A stretch of 64,000 nt of DNA from Burkholderiales bacterium (GTDB taxonomy: Bacteria; Pseudomonadota; Gammaproteobacteria; Burkholderiales; Casimicrobiaceae): NCBI GenBank assembly GCA_015075645.1, contig JABTUF010000003.1:620001-684000 (forward strand), written 5' to 3'. Positions 35,181 to 43,424 of this stretch are shown piece after piece. Position numbers and translations under genes: made by a program. The notes under the pieces are model-generated. The model did no database searches. It saw only the letters and a list, made by a program, of their open reading frames with translations, and was not told where the DNA came from. Numbering within the stretch: position 1 is the first letter of the stretch; each line of letters starts with the position of its first letter.

Positions 35181-37604
35181 TCAGCGGCGGAATCCGCCGC
35201 CGCCGCGTCCCTGGAATCCGCTGCCGCCACGCATCGCTCCGAACTGCCGGTAGCTGCGTTCACCGCCGAGCCGGGCCGAGCGGTCGTGCTCGAGCTGGCT
35301 TTGTCCCTGGAACGACTGGCGCTCCGCGCCGCCGCGCTCGGTCTCGCCGGACAGGTTGCCCTGCCGCGACGCGCTGCCCTGCGTCGCGCCGGAGAGGTTC
35401 TGCGACGACGCGTTCGAACGCGAAGCTTGCGCGTTCTGTCCCGGCTGCACCGGCTGCCAGGTGCCGCTGCCGCCGGTTCCCGTGTACTTCTCCCAGCCGC
35501 TGTCGGTCTTCTTGTAGACGTTGCCGTCGGCGCCCGCGTAGACGTCGCCGCCCGAACCCTGCACGACGCCTCCCTTGTTGCCACCGGCGCCGGAGAAACC
35601 CGCGCCGCGCGCGCCCGACGACGACGTGAACGAGCCGACGTTGCCGCGCGAGTCGCCCTGGCTCTGCGTGTGGACCGTCTGGTTCGGGCCCGAGACGGTC
35701 GACGAGCCCCAGTGCCCGTACGCGTTGCTGTTCTGGTTGGTCGAACCCGAGCGTCCGGTGTTCGCGTTGTACCAGCTCGCGTTGCCCGACGCGCCGTCCG
35801 GCCCCCACACGGCGCTGCCGTGCGCGTAGCTGCCGGTCGTCGGGTTGTACGCGGAGAACGCGCCCGCGCCGCCGTTCGGACCGTAGATCTCGCCACCGCG
35901 GGCCCAGGTCCCGGTCGTCGGGTTGTAGTAGGTGCCGCCCCTGGCCGCGCCGCCCCAGGGGCCGTAGATCGCGCCGCCGTGCGCCCACGCGCCGGTCGCC
36001 GGGTTGTAGTAGGTGGCGCCCGCGTAGCTGTACGGATACGGGTAGTAGATCGGCACGACCGCCGGATACAGGTACGGCGGGTAGTAGTAGCCGGTCCCGT
36101 AGACGACGACGCCCGCGGAGACGTAGCTCATCGTGTAGCCGGAGGTGTAGGCGTAGGTCACGCTCGTCGGCGTCGAGGACACCACCTTCACGTAGGTGCA
36201 CGGATAGACCGGGCTCGACGGCGGGATCGCGTAGATCGCGCCGGGCACCGTCTCTGCGAGGACCCAGGGGCCGTTCGCCCCGGCCGCGACGAACCACGCG
36301 CCCTGGTAGCACGAGTAGTAGCTCGCGCCGTCGCGCACGACGACGAACGACGTGTTGGTCGCGCGGTAGAGCGAGGTGCCGGGAATCGGCGCGAACACCG
36401 GATCGCCGGCGTAGTAGACGGCGAGCTTCGCGGAATCGCGCGCGAGCGTCGCCTGCTGCGGCAGTTGCGCTTCGAGCAGCGACTCCTGCGCCTGCGGCGT
36501 GCCCGGCACCGACACCAGCACGAAGCCGCGCGGGCCGTCCGCCGGAATGCGCGCGAAGTCGGTCGGCAGCAACGGCGTCGCGTAGGTCCACGGTCCCGCG
36601 AGCGTGGCCGCCGAGAACCAGCGGCCCGACACGAGGTAGTAGAGCTTGCCGCCCTGCGTCAGGTCGCGGAACAGCGCCGCGTCGCTGTTCGCCGCGTACT
36701 GGAGCGAGGTGCCGGGAATCGCCGTCCACTGCGGCGGACCCTGCGTGACGATGATCGCCGCGGGCGTGGTCGACGTGAACACCGTCGGTGCGTCGGCCGG
36801 GCCGTAGCGCCGTCCGGGGATCTGCGCCTTCACGTCGCGGAAATTCTCGTTCGCCGGCAGCGCGGCGAACGCTGCGGGCAGCGTGCCTGCCGGAGCCCAA
36901 GGACCCTTCGCGTCGGGAGCGGCGAGCCATCCGCCGTTGACGAGGAGGAACCAGGTCGCGCTTCCGGCGTCGCGGAACACGTCCCAGTTGGTGTTCACGA
37001 CGAACGAGAGCGCCGTGCCCGGGATCGGCGCGAGCACCGGTTCGCCGTCGTAGACGACGAGGCTCGCGGGCCGCGCGCTCGCGAAGATCCTGGGCGGCGT
37101 GTTGTCGATGGCGATCGCGGGCGGCTTGTCCGCCTGCTCGGCGAGGCTCTTCGTGACCAGGGCGAGCGGCACGCGCTTCACGCCGAGTCCGGTCGCGATC
37201 TCGCGGATCCGTTGCTCCAACTGTGCGCTTCGCGCGGCGTCGAGCGCCGGAAAGCGCGCGGACACGAGGCGCGGCTCGGTCAGCACGACGGTCCGTCCGG
37301 CGAGGTCGACGTCGGTCGAGAATGCCATCTCGACCGTGCCGAGCGTCGCCTGCTTCGCGCCCGCCGGTGTCACGCCGACGACGCCGCGCGTGTTGAGCGT
37401 CCGGCGTTCCGGCCACGAGATCACCTGCGGCTGGTAGACGGTCGCGGTGCCGTTCGCGGTCGTGACCGTGTGCGGCCATTCGGGGGCTGCGGCCGCGGTG
37501 GCGGGCGCTGCGGACTGGCCGGGTGCCGGCTGCTGCGCGAACAGCGGCATCGCCGCGAGGAGCGACAGCGCGATCGTGGCTACTGGCCTCGGGTCTGGCG
37601 TCAC
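35181..37604 (-). CDS. Large secreted repetitive protein (annotated elsewhere as carbohydrate-binding family V/XII)
   Basis: An 807-residue exported protein starting at GTG 37604 with AGGAGGG 8 bases upstream and a signal peptide ending near PLFAQQ. Three repeats of about 62 residues (189-250, 291-354, 401-461) share IPGT-x-L, an R-D turn, G-x-W and GPW. A Tyr/Pro-rich stretch (about 505-528) leads to four YNPxTGxxAxGG-x-x-x-GP repeats (530-620), then a Gly/Ser/Gln-rich tail ending in Arg/Gly. The repeats resemble WW-like tandem surface proteins. The family name carries no proven sugar binding. Its position between phaP and phaB may be chance. Confidence 0.75.
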   Translation of the reverse strand: MTPDPRPVATIALSLLAAMPLFAQQPAPGQSAAPATAAAAPEWPHTVTTANGTATVYQPQVISWPERRTLNTRGVVGVTPAGAKQATLGTVEMAFSTDVDLAGRTVVLTEPRLVSARFPALDAARSAQLEQRIREIATGLGVKRVPLALVTKSLAEQADKPPAIAIDNTPPRIFASARPASLVVYDGEPVLAPIPGTALSFVVNTNWDVFRDAGSATWFLLVNGGWLAAPDAKGPWAPAGTLPAAFAALPANENFRDVKAQIPGRRYGPADAPTVFTSTTPAAIIVTQGPPQWTAIPGTSLQYAANSDAALFRDLTQGGKLYYLVSGRWFSAATLAGPWTYATPLLPTDFARIPADGPRGFVLVSVPGTPQAQESLLEAQLPQQATLARDSAKLAVYYAGDPVFAPIPGTSLYRATNTSFVVVRDGASYYSCYQGAWFVAAGANGPWVLAETVPGAIYAIPPSSPVYPCTYVKVVSSTPTSVTYAYTSGYTMSYVSAGVVVYGTGYYYPPYLYPAVVPIYYPYPYSYAGATYYNPATGAWAHGGAIYGPWGGAARGGTYYNPTTGTWARGGEIYGPNGGAGAFSAYNPTTGSYAHGSAVWGPDGASGNASWYNANTGRSGSTNQNSNAYGHWGSSTVSGPNQTVHTQSQGDSRGNVGSFTSSSGARGAGFSGAGGNKGGVVQGSGGDVYAGADGNVYKKTDSGWEKYTGTGGSGTWQPVQPGQNAQASRSNASSQNLSGATQGSASRQGNLSGETERGGAERQSFQGQSQLEHDRSARLGGERSYRQFGAMRGGSGFQGRGGGGFRR

Positions 37605-37929
37605 GTTCGATTCCCTCCTGATGATCGGATACGGCGGTGCGCCCGAGGGTTCCGCATCGTCGCGATTCGACGAGGCCCTTCTCACGCGCCTTCGACCGGG
37701 TCCGCGACACTAGCGCGGACACCGCGACCCGCGCAACGGGAATTTCCGACGCCTCCGGAGCGTTGACGGGAGGCGCACGCGCGCTGCGCGCCGCGCCGAT
37801 GACCTCGCGGACTCGACGACCGCGCGGCGGCGCGAAAGCTGACGGCGATTTCAGCGTGCGGTGCGACGGCGCGGGCGACCTTCGCCGCCCTCGTGCGCGA
37901 GGGCGACGAAGCTTCCGCCCGAACCGCGG
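37605..37929. other. 325-base intergenic region
   Basis: It separates phaB from the large repetitive protein gene, both on the minus strand. The only structures I see are the hairpin at 37880-37911 just after phaB and the ribosome-binding site near 37613-37619. I found no -10/-35 pair with good spacing and no small gene. Confidence 0.5.
37880..37911 (-). terminator. Hairpin terminator after phaB
   Basis: GCCCTCG (37887-37893) pairs with CGAGGGC (37898-37904) around TGCG, and outer CTTCG/CGAAG bases (37880-37884 with 37907-37911) extend the stem across a 2-base internal loop. It lies 18 bases beyond the phaB stop. A T-run is lacking. Confidence 0.5.
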
Positions 37930-38682
37930 CTACTGCATGTGTTGCCCGCCGTTGATCGCGATGTTCGCGCCGGTGAGGAACGCCGCCTCGTCGCTCGCGA
38001 GGTACGCGACGAGTCCGGCGACCTCCTCGGGCTTGCCGAGACGGCCCATCGGGATCTGCGGAATGATCTTGCTGTCGAGCACGTCCTTCGGGATCGCCAT
38101 CACCATCTTCGTGCCGATGTAACCGGGCGAGATCGTGTTGACGGTGACGCCCTTGCGCGCGACCTCGAGCGCGAGCGCCTTGGTGAAGCCGTGCATGCCG
38201 GCCTTCGCCGCCGAGTAGTTGGTCTGGCCGAACGCGCCCTTCTGGCCGTTGACCGACGAGATGTTGATCACGCGGCCCCAGCCGCGGTCGACCATGCCGT
38301 CGCACACCTGCTTCGTCATGTTGAAGCACGAATCGAGGTTGGTCTTGATCACCGCGTCCCAATTGACCTTGTCCATCTTCTTGAAGGTCATGTCGCGCGT
38401 GATGCCGGCGTTGTTGACGAGCACGTCGATCGGGCCGACCTCGGCGGCGACCTTCTGCGCGCAGGCCGCGGCGGAGTCGTAGTCGGCGACGTCGCACGGG
38501 TACGCGCGGAATCCGTAGCCCTGCTTGTTCATCGCGTCGAGCCACTCGGACGCCTTGGTGTTGCCGGGCGAGTGCGTGGTGACGACCTTGTAGCCGAGCG
38601 CCGCGAGCTTGATGCAGATCGCCTCGCCCAGGCCTCCCATGCCGCCGGTGACGAGTGCGACGCGCGGAGTCTTCAGGACCAT
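37930..38682 (-). CDS. phaB: Acetoacetyl-CoA reductase
   Basis: A 250-residue SDR that reduces acetoacetyl-CoA to (R)-3-hydroxybutyryl-CoA, the PHA monomer precursor. The cofactor motif is T12-GGMGGLG19, NNAG is at 90-93, and the catalytic residues are S142/S143, Y156 and K160. The sequence THSPGNTKASEWL after strand 2 and GRVINISSVNGQKGAFGQTNYSAAKAGMHGFTKALA are highly typical of PhaB and favour NADPH. It lies 155 bases downstream of phaC on the same strand. The usual phaA thiolase between them is absent. Confidence 0.94.
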   Translation of the reverse strand: MVLKTPRVALVTGGMGGLGEAICIKLAALGYKVVTTHSPGNTKASEWLDAMNKQGYGFRAYPCDVADYDSAAACAQKVAAEVGPIDVLVNNAGITRDMTFKKMDKVNWDAVIKTNLDSCFNMTKQVCDGMVDRGWGRVINISSVNGQKGAFGQTNYSAAKAGMHGFTKALALEVARKGVTVNTISPGYIGTKMVMAIPKDVLDSKIIPQIPMGRLGKPEEVAGLVAYLASDEAAFLTGANIAINGGQHMQ

Positions 38683-38837
38683 GATGCGGCCTCCTTGTTG
38701 GGGGTTCGTGGTTGTCGTGTCGACGCCTGCGGCGCGAGGACCTCGCGCACCGGCGTCACGGGCTTTCTCCGCCGTGCGGGCAGGACCGCGTCATGGTAGC
38801 GCAGGCTCCGCGGCCCGCGCTCGCTGCACCGCAGCGA

Positions 38838-40601
38838 TCAGCGCGCGGTTTCGAGCACGTAGCGGCCGGGCGCCGGGTCCAGCGGGGGAAACGCGCGACT
38901 GCCCGGCGTCGCCGGCGCAGCGACCCGCGGGCCACCGTGCGGCGCGAGCCAGCCCCACCAATGGGGCCACCAGCTCCCCTCGACTTCCTCCGCGCGCGCG
39001 AACCAGGCGTCGGGGTCGTCGGGCAGGAGCTCGTTCACCCAATGGCTGCGTTTCTTCGGCCCGGGCGGGTTGACGACGCCCGCGATGTGGCCGGACGCGC
39101 CGAGCACGAAGGTGAGGTCGGTCGAGCCCAGGAGCGTCGTGGACCGCCACGCGGACTTCCACGGCACGATGTGGTCGTCGCGCGATGCATAGAGGTACAC
39201 CGGCATCGCGACCTCGCCCAGGTCGATCGCCTCGCCCGCCATCGTCAGCGCGCCGGGCTCGGTCAGCCGGTTGCCGAGGTAGAGCTCGGCGAGGTAGGTG
39301 CCGTACATCGGGCCGGGCAGGTTCGCCGAGTCGCCGTTCCAGTAGAGGAGGTCGAACGGCGGCGGCGTCCTGCCCTTGAGGTAGTTGCGCACGACGTAGT
39401 TCCAGACGAGTTCGTTCGCGCGAAGGCTCGCGAAGGCGCCCGCGAGCTCCGAGCCGCGCATGATCTGGCCGGATCGCAGCGCCGGTTCGCGCGCGGCGAG
39501 GAACTCCGGCGTGACGTACACGCCGATCTCGCCGGGATCGGCGAAGTCGAGCATCGTGGTGAGGAAGGTCGCGCTCGTCACGCTGCGGTCCTTGCGCGCG
39601 GCGAGCACCGCGAGCGCGCAGGCGAGGAGCGTCCCGCCCACGCAGAACCCGAGTGCGTTGACGGTCCGGCTGCCGGTGACCGCCTTCGTCGTCTCGATCG
39701 CGGCGATGACGCCGTCGACGAGGTAGTCGTCCCAGGTCAGGTGTCCCAGTTCGGGCGGGATGTTGCGCCACGACACCATGAACACGGTGTGCCCTTCCGC
39801 GACCGCGTGGGCCACGAACGAGTTCGACGGCTGGAGGTCGAGGATGTAGTACTTGTTGATGCAGGGCGGCACGATCACGAGCGGGCGACGGAACACCGTC
39901 GGCGTCGACGGCGCGTACTGGATCAGCTCGATCAGCTCGTTGCGGAACACCACGTGGCCGGGCGTGACCGCGAGATTGCGTCCGACCTCGAACGCGGACT
40001 CGTCGGACATCGAGATGCGGCCGCGGCCGGCGTCGGCGACCAGGTTCGCGAGGCCGTGCACGAGGCTCGCGCCCTCGGTGCGCAAGGCCTCCGCCAGCAC
40101 TTCGGGGTTGGTCGCGGCGAAATTGGACGGCGCGATCGCGTCGACGAACTGGCGCGTCATGAACGCGAGCCGCCGCCGGTCCTCCGGGGGAAGCGTGCTG
40201 GCGGCGGCGAGTTCGCGCAGGTAGTCGGCGTACACGAGGTAGCTCTGCGCGAGCCACGCGAACCAGGGGAGTTCGCGCCACTCGCGCGCCTCGAATCGGC
40301 GATCGCCGGGCTTCGGCTCGACCAGCCGGGGCGGGGTGCCGCCGCCCGCCGCGGCCATCGCCTGCCAGAGCGACTGCAGCTTCGCGGCGTAGCGCTCGGT
40401 GATCTCCATCGCGGCGTGCGGATCGACCGGAAGGGCGGCAGGCACCGAGGGCGGGGCGCTCGCGTCCTTCGGTGCGTGCGGGAGCACCGCACGCGTCCAC
40501 CACGCTCCCCACTCCTGTCCGAGGCGCGTCCATTCCTGCGCGAGCGCCGCCCAGGCGGGCGGCACGGGCATCGCGGCGCCGGGTTCCGGGTGGGCGTTCA
40601 T
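38838..40601 (-). CDS. phaC: Class I poly(3-hydroxyalkanoate) synthase
   Basis: A 587-residue PHA synthase. The N-terminal PhaC_N region contains RRFEAREWRELPWFAWLAQSYLVYADYL and PLVIVPPCINKYYILDLQPSNSFV. The lipase-like box is G318-F-C320-V-G-G, with C320 as nucleophile. The downstream YASRDDHIVPW and GASGHIAGVVNPP supply the catalytic Asp and His. Length and the unpaired gene (no PhaE or PhaR subunit) fit class I, for short-chain monomers. The start at ATG 40601 gives MNAHPEPGAAM. It heads a probable phaC-phaB unit with its own promoter. Confidence 0.95.
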   Translation of the reverse strand: MNAHPEPGAAMPVPPAWAALAQEWTRLGQEWGAWWTRAVLPHAPKDASAPPSVPAALPVDPHAAMEITERYAAKLQSLWQAMAAAGGGTPPRLVEPKPGDRRFEAREWRELPWFAWLAQSYLVYADYLRELAAASTLPPEDRRRLAFMTRQFVDAIAPSNFAATNPEVLAEALRTEGASLVHGLANLVADAGRGRISMSDESAFEVGRNLAVTPGHVVFRNELIELIQYAPSTPTVFRRPLVIVPPCINKYYILDLQPSNSFVAHAVAEGHTVFMVSWRNIPPELGHLTWDDYLVDGVIAAIETTKAVTGSRTVNALGFCVGGTLLACALAVLAARKDRSVTSATFLTTMLDFADPGEIGVYVTPEFLAAREPALRSGQIMRGSELAGAFASLRANELVWNYVVRNYLKGRTPPPFDLLYWNGDSANLPGPMYGTYLAELYLGNRLTEPGALTMAGEAIDLGEVAMPVYLYASRDDHIVPWKSAWRSTTLLGSTDLTFVLGASGHIAGVVNPPGPKKRSHWVNELLPDDPDAWFARAEEVEGSWWPHWWGWLAPHGGPRVAAPATPGSRAFPPLDPAPGRYVLETAR

Positions 40602-40628
40602 GCAGTCGTTCTGCGCATCGTCCCGTCG

Positions 40629-40657
40629 ATGGTATCGTGCGCGCGGTCCTCCATCAA
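40629..40657 (-). promoter_or_regulatory. Promoter upstream of phaC
   Basis: On the minus strand TTGATG (40657-40652) and TACCAT (40634-40629) are spaced by 17 bases, with the phaC ATG 28 bases downstream of the -10. Both boxes are fair matches. No PhaR-like motif is seen here. Confidence 0.55.
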
Positions 40658-40670
40658 TGCCGACGCCGAC

Positions 40671-40886
40671 GTGCACATCGTCATCGCCGCGTGGCTCTTC
40701 GTCGTCGGCACGATGGCGCTCGCGTCGGGCAGCGCGATCGGCGGCGTCGCGTTCTTCGCGTTCGCGGGCGTGGCGCCGGTGGCGCTCCATGCGTGGATCA
40801 AGGCCCGCGCCCTCGCGTCGCGGTCACGACTCGAACAGGACGCGCGCCAGCGCGATGACGCCGACGCCGGCCGCGATCAGCGCTGA
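40671..40886 (+). CDS. Small two-helix membrane protein
   Basis: A 71-residue protein starting at GTG 40671. It has two hydrophobic helices (IVIAAWLFVVGTMALA, then GGVAFFAFAGVAPVALHAWI) and a charged tail rich in Arg, Asp and Gln. It resembles a short conserved hypothetical membrane protein of Betaproteobacteria that begins with HxxIAAWLFVxxxMALA; function is unknown. It is divergent from phaC and its last 63 bases overlap the 3' end of the convergent ZIP gene. The conserved hydrophobic pattern makes a chance frame less likely. Confidence 0.6.
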   Translation: MHIVIAAWLFVVGTMALASGSAIGGVAFFAFAGVAPVALHAWIKARALASRSRLEQDARQRDDADAGRDQR

Positions 40887-41615
40887 CTGCTTCGCGGTCT
40901 CGATCGGCTCCGGCCGGCGGTGCAGGCTGGGGATCAGGTCGGCCACCGCGACGTAGAGGAGAGAGGCCGCGGCGATCGCGAGCACGACCGGCAGCGCCCG
41001 CTGCATGTCGGCGAGCGCGTAGTACGCGACGAGCGCCCCGACGAGCGTGGCGAGGCCGGCCGCCGTGTTGGTGGCGAACGCGCGCGGGCGTGTGTAGCCC
41101 GAGTGCACGAGCACCGCGAAGTCGCTGACCTGCTGCGGCACCGCGTGCGCGACGATCGCGAGCGTCGTCGCGACGCCGAGCGCGGGGCTCGCGAGGAACG
41201 CCGCGGCGATCACGATGCCGTCGCACAGGTTGTGCACGCCGTTGCCGATCAGGATCATCAGTCCCGACCGGCCGCCCTCGGGCGGAGGCGCGTGCAGCGC
41301 GTGGTCGTGCTCGCTCTCGTCGGCGGCGTGGTCGTGCGCCACGTGCCCGTGGCTGTGGCGCCACAGCACGAGCTTCTCGAGCAGGAAGAACGCGAGCAGG
41401 CCCGCGAGCATGACGACCATCACGCGCTGCGACTCGCCGTGTTCGAGCGCATGCGGAACGAGTTCGAGGAACACCGCGCCCAGCAGCGCACCGACAGCGA
41501 AGCTCACGAGGCGCGGAATCCACGCGGGGCCGAGCGCGAGCGTGGACGCGGCGACGAGGGTCGACAGCACGCCGCCGGCGAGCGCGGCGAGCACGATGGA
41601 GGTGAGCGGCGTCAT
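40824..41615 (-). CDS. ZIP family metal transporter
   Basis: A 263-residue inner-membrane protein with about eight helices. The metal path is visible in helix 4 as H128-NLCDG and in helix 5 as H157-AVPQQ. The loop before helix 4 (about 86-108) is rich in His and Asp, as in zinc-binding loops of ZIP proteins. The canonical HEIPHE of bacterial ZupT is changed to HAVPQQ, which may alter specificity. It probably moves zinc or another divalent metal. The ATG at 41615 follows pgeF by 34 bases on the same strand. Confidence 0.85.
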   Translation of the reverse strand: MTPLTSIVLAALAGGVLSTLVAASTLALGPAWIPRLVSFAVGALLGAVFLELVPHALEHGESQRVMVVMLAGLLAFFLLEKLVLWRHSHGHVAHDHAADESEHDHALHAPPPEGGRSGLMILIGNGVHNLCDGIVIAAAFLASPALGVATTLAIVAHAVPQQVSDFAVLVHSGYTRPRAFATNTAAGLATLVGALVAYYALADMQRALPVVLAIAAASLLYVAVADLIPSLHRRPEPIETAKQSALIAAGVGVIALARVLFES

Positions 41616-41649
41616 GCGTGGCGGCGTGGCGGGACGGAAGGGCCGGGCA

Positions 41650-42453
41650 TCATCGCACGACTGCGCCGCGCGGCGAGAGCGCGATCGCGCTGGCCATCCG
41701 GCCCGCGCTCCGGTCGCGCCGCCACGAGAAGAAGCGCGCCGGATCCTCGACGGTGCACCAGTCTCCGCCGGCCACGCGACCCACGCCCAGACGAGCGAGG
41801 GCGCGCCGCGCGAGCGCGGGCAGGTCGGCGAGCCACTTGCCGTCGCGATGCGGCGCGAAGCACGCCGCGTCCGAACGTTCGCGGACGGTGAACGCATCGA
41901 ACACGTCGCGCCCGACCTCGAAGGCGCGCGGACCGATGGCCGGGCCGATCCAGGCGACGAGTTCGCCCGGCGGTACGCGCATCGCGGCCACCGTGGCATC
42001 GAGTACGCCCGCGGCGAGTCCGCGCCACCCGGCGTGCGCGGCGGCCACGACCGTTCCGCCGCGGTCCGCGAACAGCACCGGCAAGCAGTCGGCGGTGCGC
42101 ACCGCGATCGCGATGCCCGCGTCGCGGACGACCGCAGCATCCGCATGCGGCGGGGCGTCGATCGCCGAGGTGCGGTTGGCCACGTCGATCTCGACGACGC
42201 GCGTCCCGTGGACCTGGTGCAGGTACACCGGAGCCGCGGGAACGAACGATGCCAGGTGCGCCCGGTCGGCGGCGACGGCGGCCGGATCCGCTGCCTCCGA
42301 CACGCGCGACGGACCCGGGTCGAAGTCGCCGCGCATGCCGCCCCGCCTCGTGGTCGAGATCGCGACGACGCCGTCGGGCGCATCCCACTGCGGGACGATC
42401 CAGTCGAGCCCCGCCGCCGCGACGCGCGCGCGCAGCGCATCGCGCGCGCTCAT
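41650..42453 (-). CDS. pgeF: Peptidoglycan editing factor / purine nucleoside phosphorylase-like (YfiH)
   Basis: A 267-residue member of the YfiH/multicopper polyphenol oxidase family. Active-site residues are H79 (LHQVHG), C123 (TADCLPVLF) and H140 (HAGWRG). Family members have been linked to editing L-Ser-containing peptidoglycan precursors and to purine nucleoside phosphorylase or adenosine deaminase activity. The ATG overlaps the rluD stop (ATGA), a linkage common in Beta- and Gammaproteobacteria. All residues needed are present. Confidence 0.9.
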   Translation of the reverse strand: MSARDALRARVAAAGLDWIVPQWDAPDGVVAISTTRRGGMRGDFDPGPSRVSEAADPAAVAADRAHLASFVPAAPVYLHQVHGTRVVEIDVANRTSAIDAPPHADAAVVRDAGIAIAVRTADCLPVLFADRGGTVVAAAHAGWRGLAAGVLDATVAAMRVPPGELVAWIGPAIGPRAFEVGRDVFDAFTVRERSDAACFAPHRDGKWLADLPALARRALARLGVGRVAGGDWCTVEDPARFFSWRRDRSAGRMASAIALSPRGAVVR

Positions 42454-43379
42454 CGTGCGCTCCGTCGCGCGCGCACGGTGTCGAGCAATGCGGCGAAGTC
42501 CGCGGGCAGCGGCGACTCGAACGTGAGCGCCCTGCGTGTCGCGGGATGGACGAAGGCGAGGGTCTGCGCGTGCAGCGCCTGGCGCGGAAACGCGGGAACA
42601 CCCGTGGCCGCCCGCCGACCGCCGTAGACCGGGTCGCCGACCAGCGGATGGCCGACCGCCGCGAGGTGCACGCGGATCTGGTGGGTGCGGCCGGTGTCGA
42701 GCGCGCAGCGCACCAGCGTCGTCGTGCCGTGGCGCTCCACCGGCGTTGCATGGGTGCGCGCTGTCTTGCCGCGCGCGACCACCGCCATCGACGTGCGGTG
42801 CGCCGGATGGCGGCCGATGGCCGCGTCGATCGTGACCGGTTTCGCGAGGTCGCCCGCGACCAGCGCGAGGTACTCGCGGCGCACGCTGCGCGAGGCGAGC
42901 TGGCGCACGAGGTCGGTCTGCGCTCGCGGCGTGCGCGCGACGACCATGAGCCCGCTCGTGTCCTTGTCGAGGCGGTGCACGATGCCCGCGCGCGCGACCG
43001 CCGCGAGCGCGGGATCGCGGTGCAACAGCGCGTTCAGCAGCGTGCCGTCGCGGTTGCCCGCGCCGGGGTGCACGACGAGACCGGCCGGCTTGTCGATCAC
43101 GAACACCTGGGCGTCCTCGTGCACGATCGCGAGCGCGATCGCCTGCGGCGCGTCGGCGAGCTCCACCGCGTCGTCACCCCGCGCGATGTCGAGGCGCTCG
43201 CCGCCCGCGAGCCGGTGGCGCGGCGGCGCGAGCGCGCCGTCGACCGTGACGCGGCCGGCCACGATCCAGCCCTTGAGACGGCTGCGCGAATGGTCGGGCA
43301 GGAGTTCCGCGAGCGCCCGGTCGAGCCGCAGGCCCGCGCACGAGCGCGGCACGGTCAGCGCGAGGCCGTCCGGGGGCAC
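42450..43379 (-). CDS. rluD: 23S rRNA pseudouridine synthase RluD
   Basis: A 309-residue pseudouridine synthase. An N-terminal S4-like domain (LRLDRALAELLPDHSRSRLKGWIVAGRVTVDG) precedes the catalytic domain. The nucleophile is D138 in HRLDKDTSGLMVVA, followed by RREYLALV and TGRTHQIRVHLAAVGHPLVGDPVYG. RluD modifies uridines in helix 69 of 23S rRNA and is needed for ribosome assembly. The start is GTG 43379; no ATG is nearby. It is divergent from bamD with only 45 bases between the starts. Confidence 0.93.
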   Translation of the reverse strand: MPPDGLALTVPRSCAGLRLDRALAELLPDHSRSRLKGWIVAGRVTVDGALAPPRHRLAGGERLDIARGDDAVELADAPQAIALAIVHEDAQVFVIDKPAGLVVHPGAGNRDGTLLNALLHRDPALAAVARAGIVHRLDKDTSGLMVVARTPRAQTDLVRQLASRSVRREYLALVAGDLAKPVTIDAAIGRHPAHRTSMAVVARGKTARTHATPVERHGTTTLVRCALDTGRTHQIRVHLAAVGHPLVGDPVYGGRRAATGVPAFPRQALHAQTLAFVHPATRRALTFESPLPADFAALLDTVRARRSAR

Positions 43380-43386
43380 CGGTCGG

Positions 43387-43392
43387 CTATAC
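43387..43392 (+). promoter_or_regulatory. -10 box (TATACT) before bamD
   Basis: TATACT lies 33 bases before the bamD ATG in the short divergent gap. No -35 match is present at 16-18 bases, where rluD coding sequence begins, so it is tentative. Confidence 0.35.
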
Positions 43393-43424
43393 TTGTCGCT
43401 CTTCAACGCAGCGATTCCCGACCG

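Noticed and set aside
35286..37766. Long plus-strand frame opposite the repetitive secreted protein
   Set aside because: Arg/Val-rich shadow of a real coding strand with no family motif.
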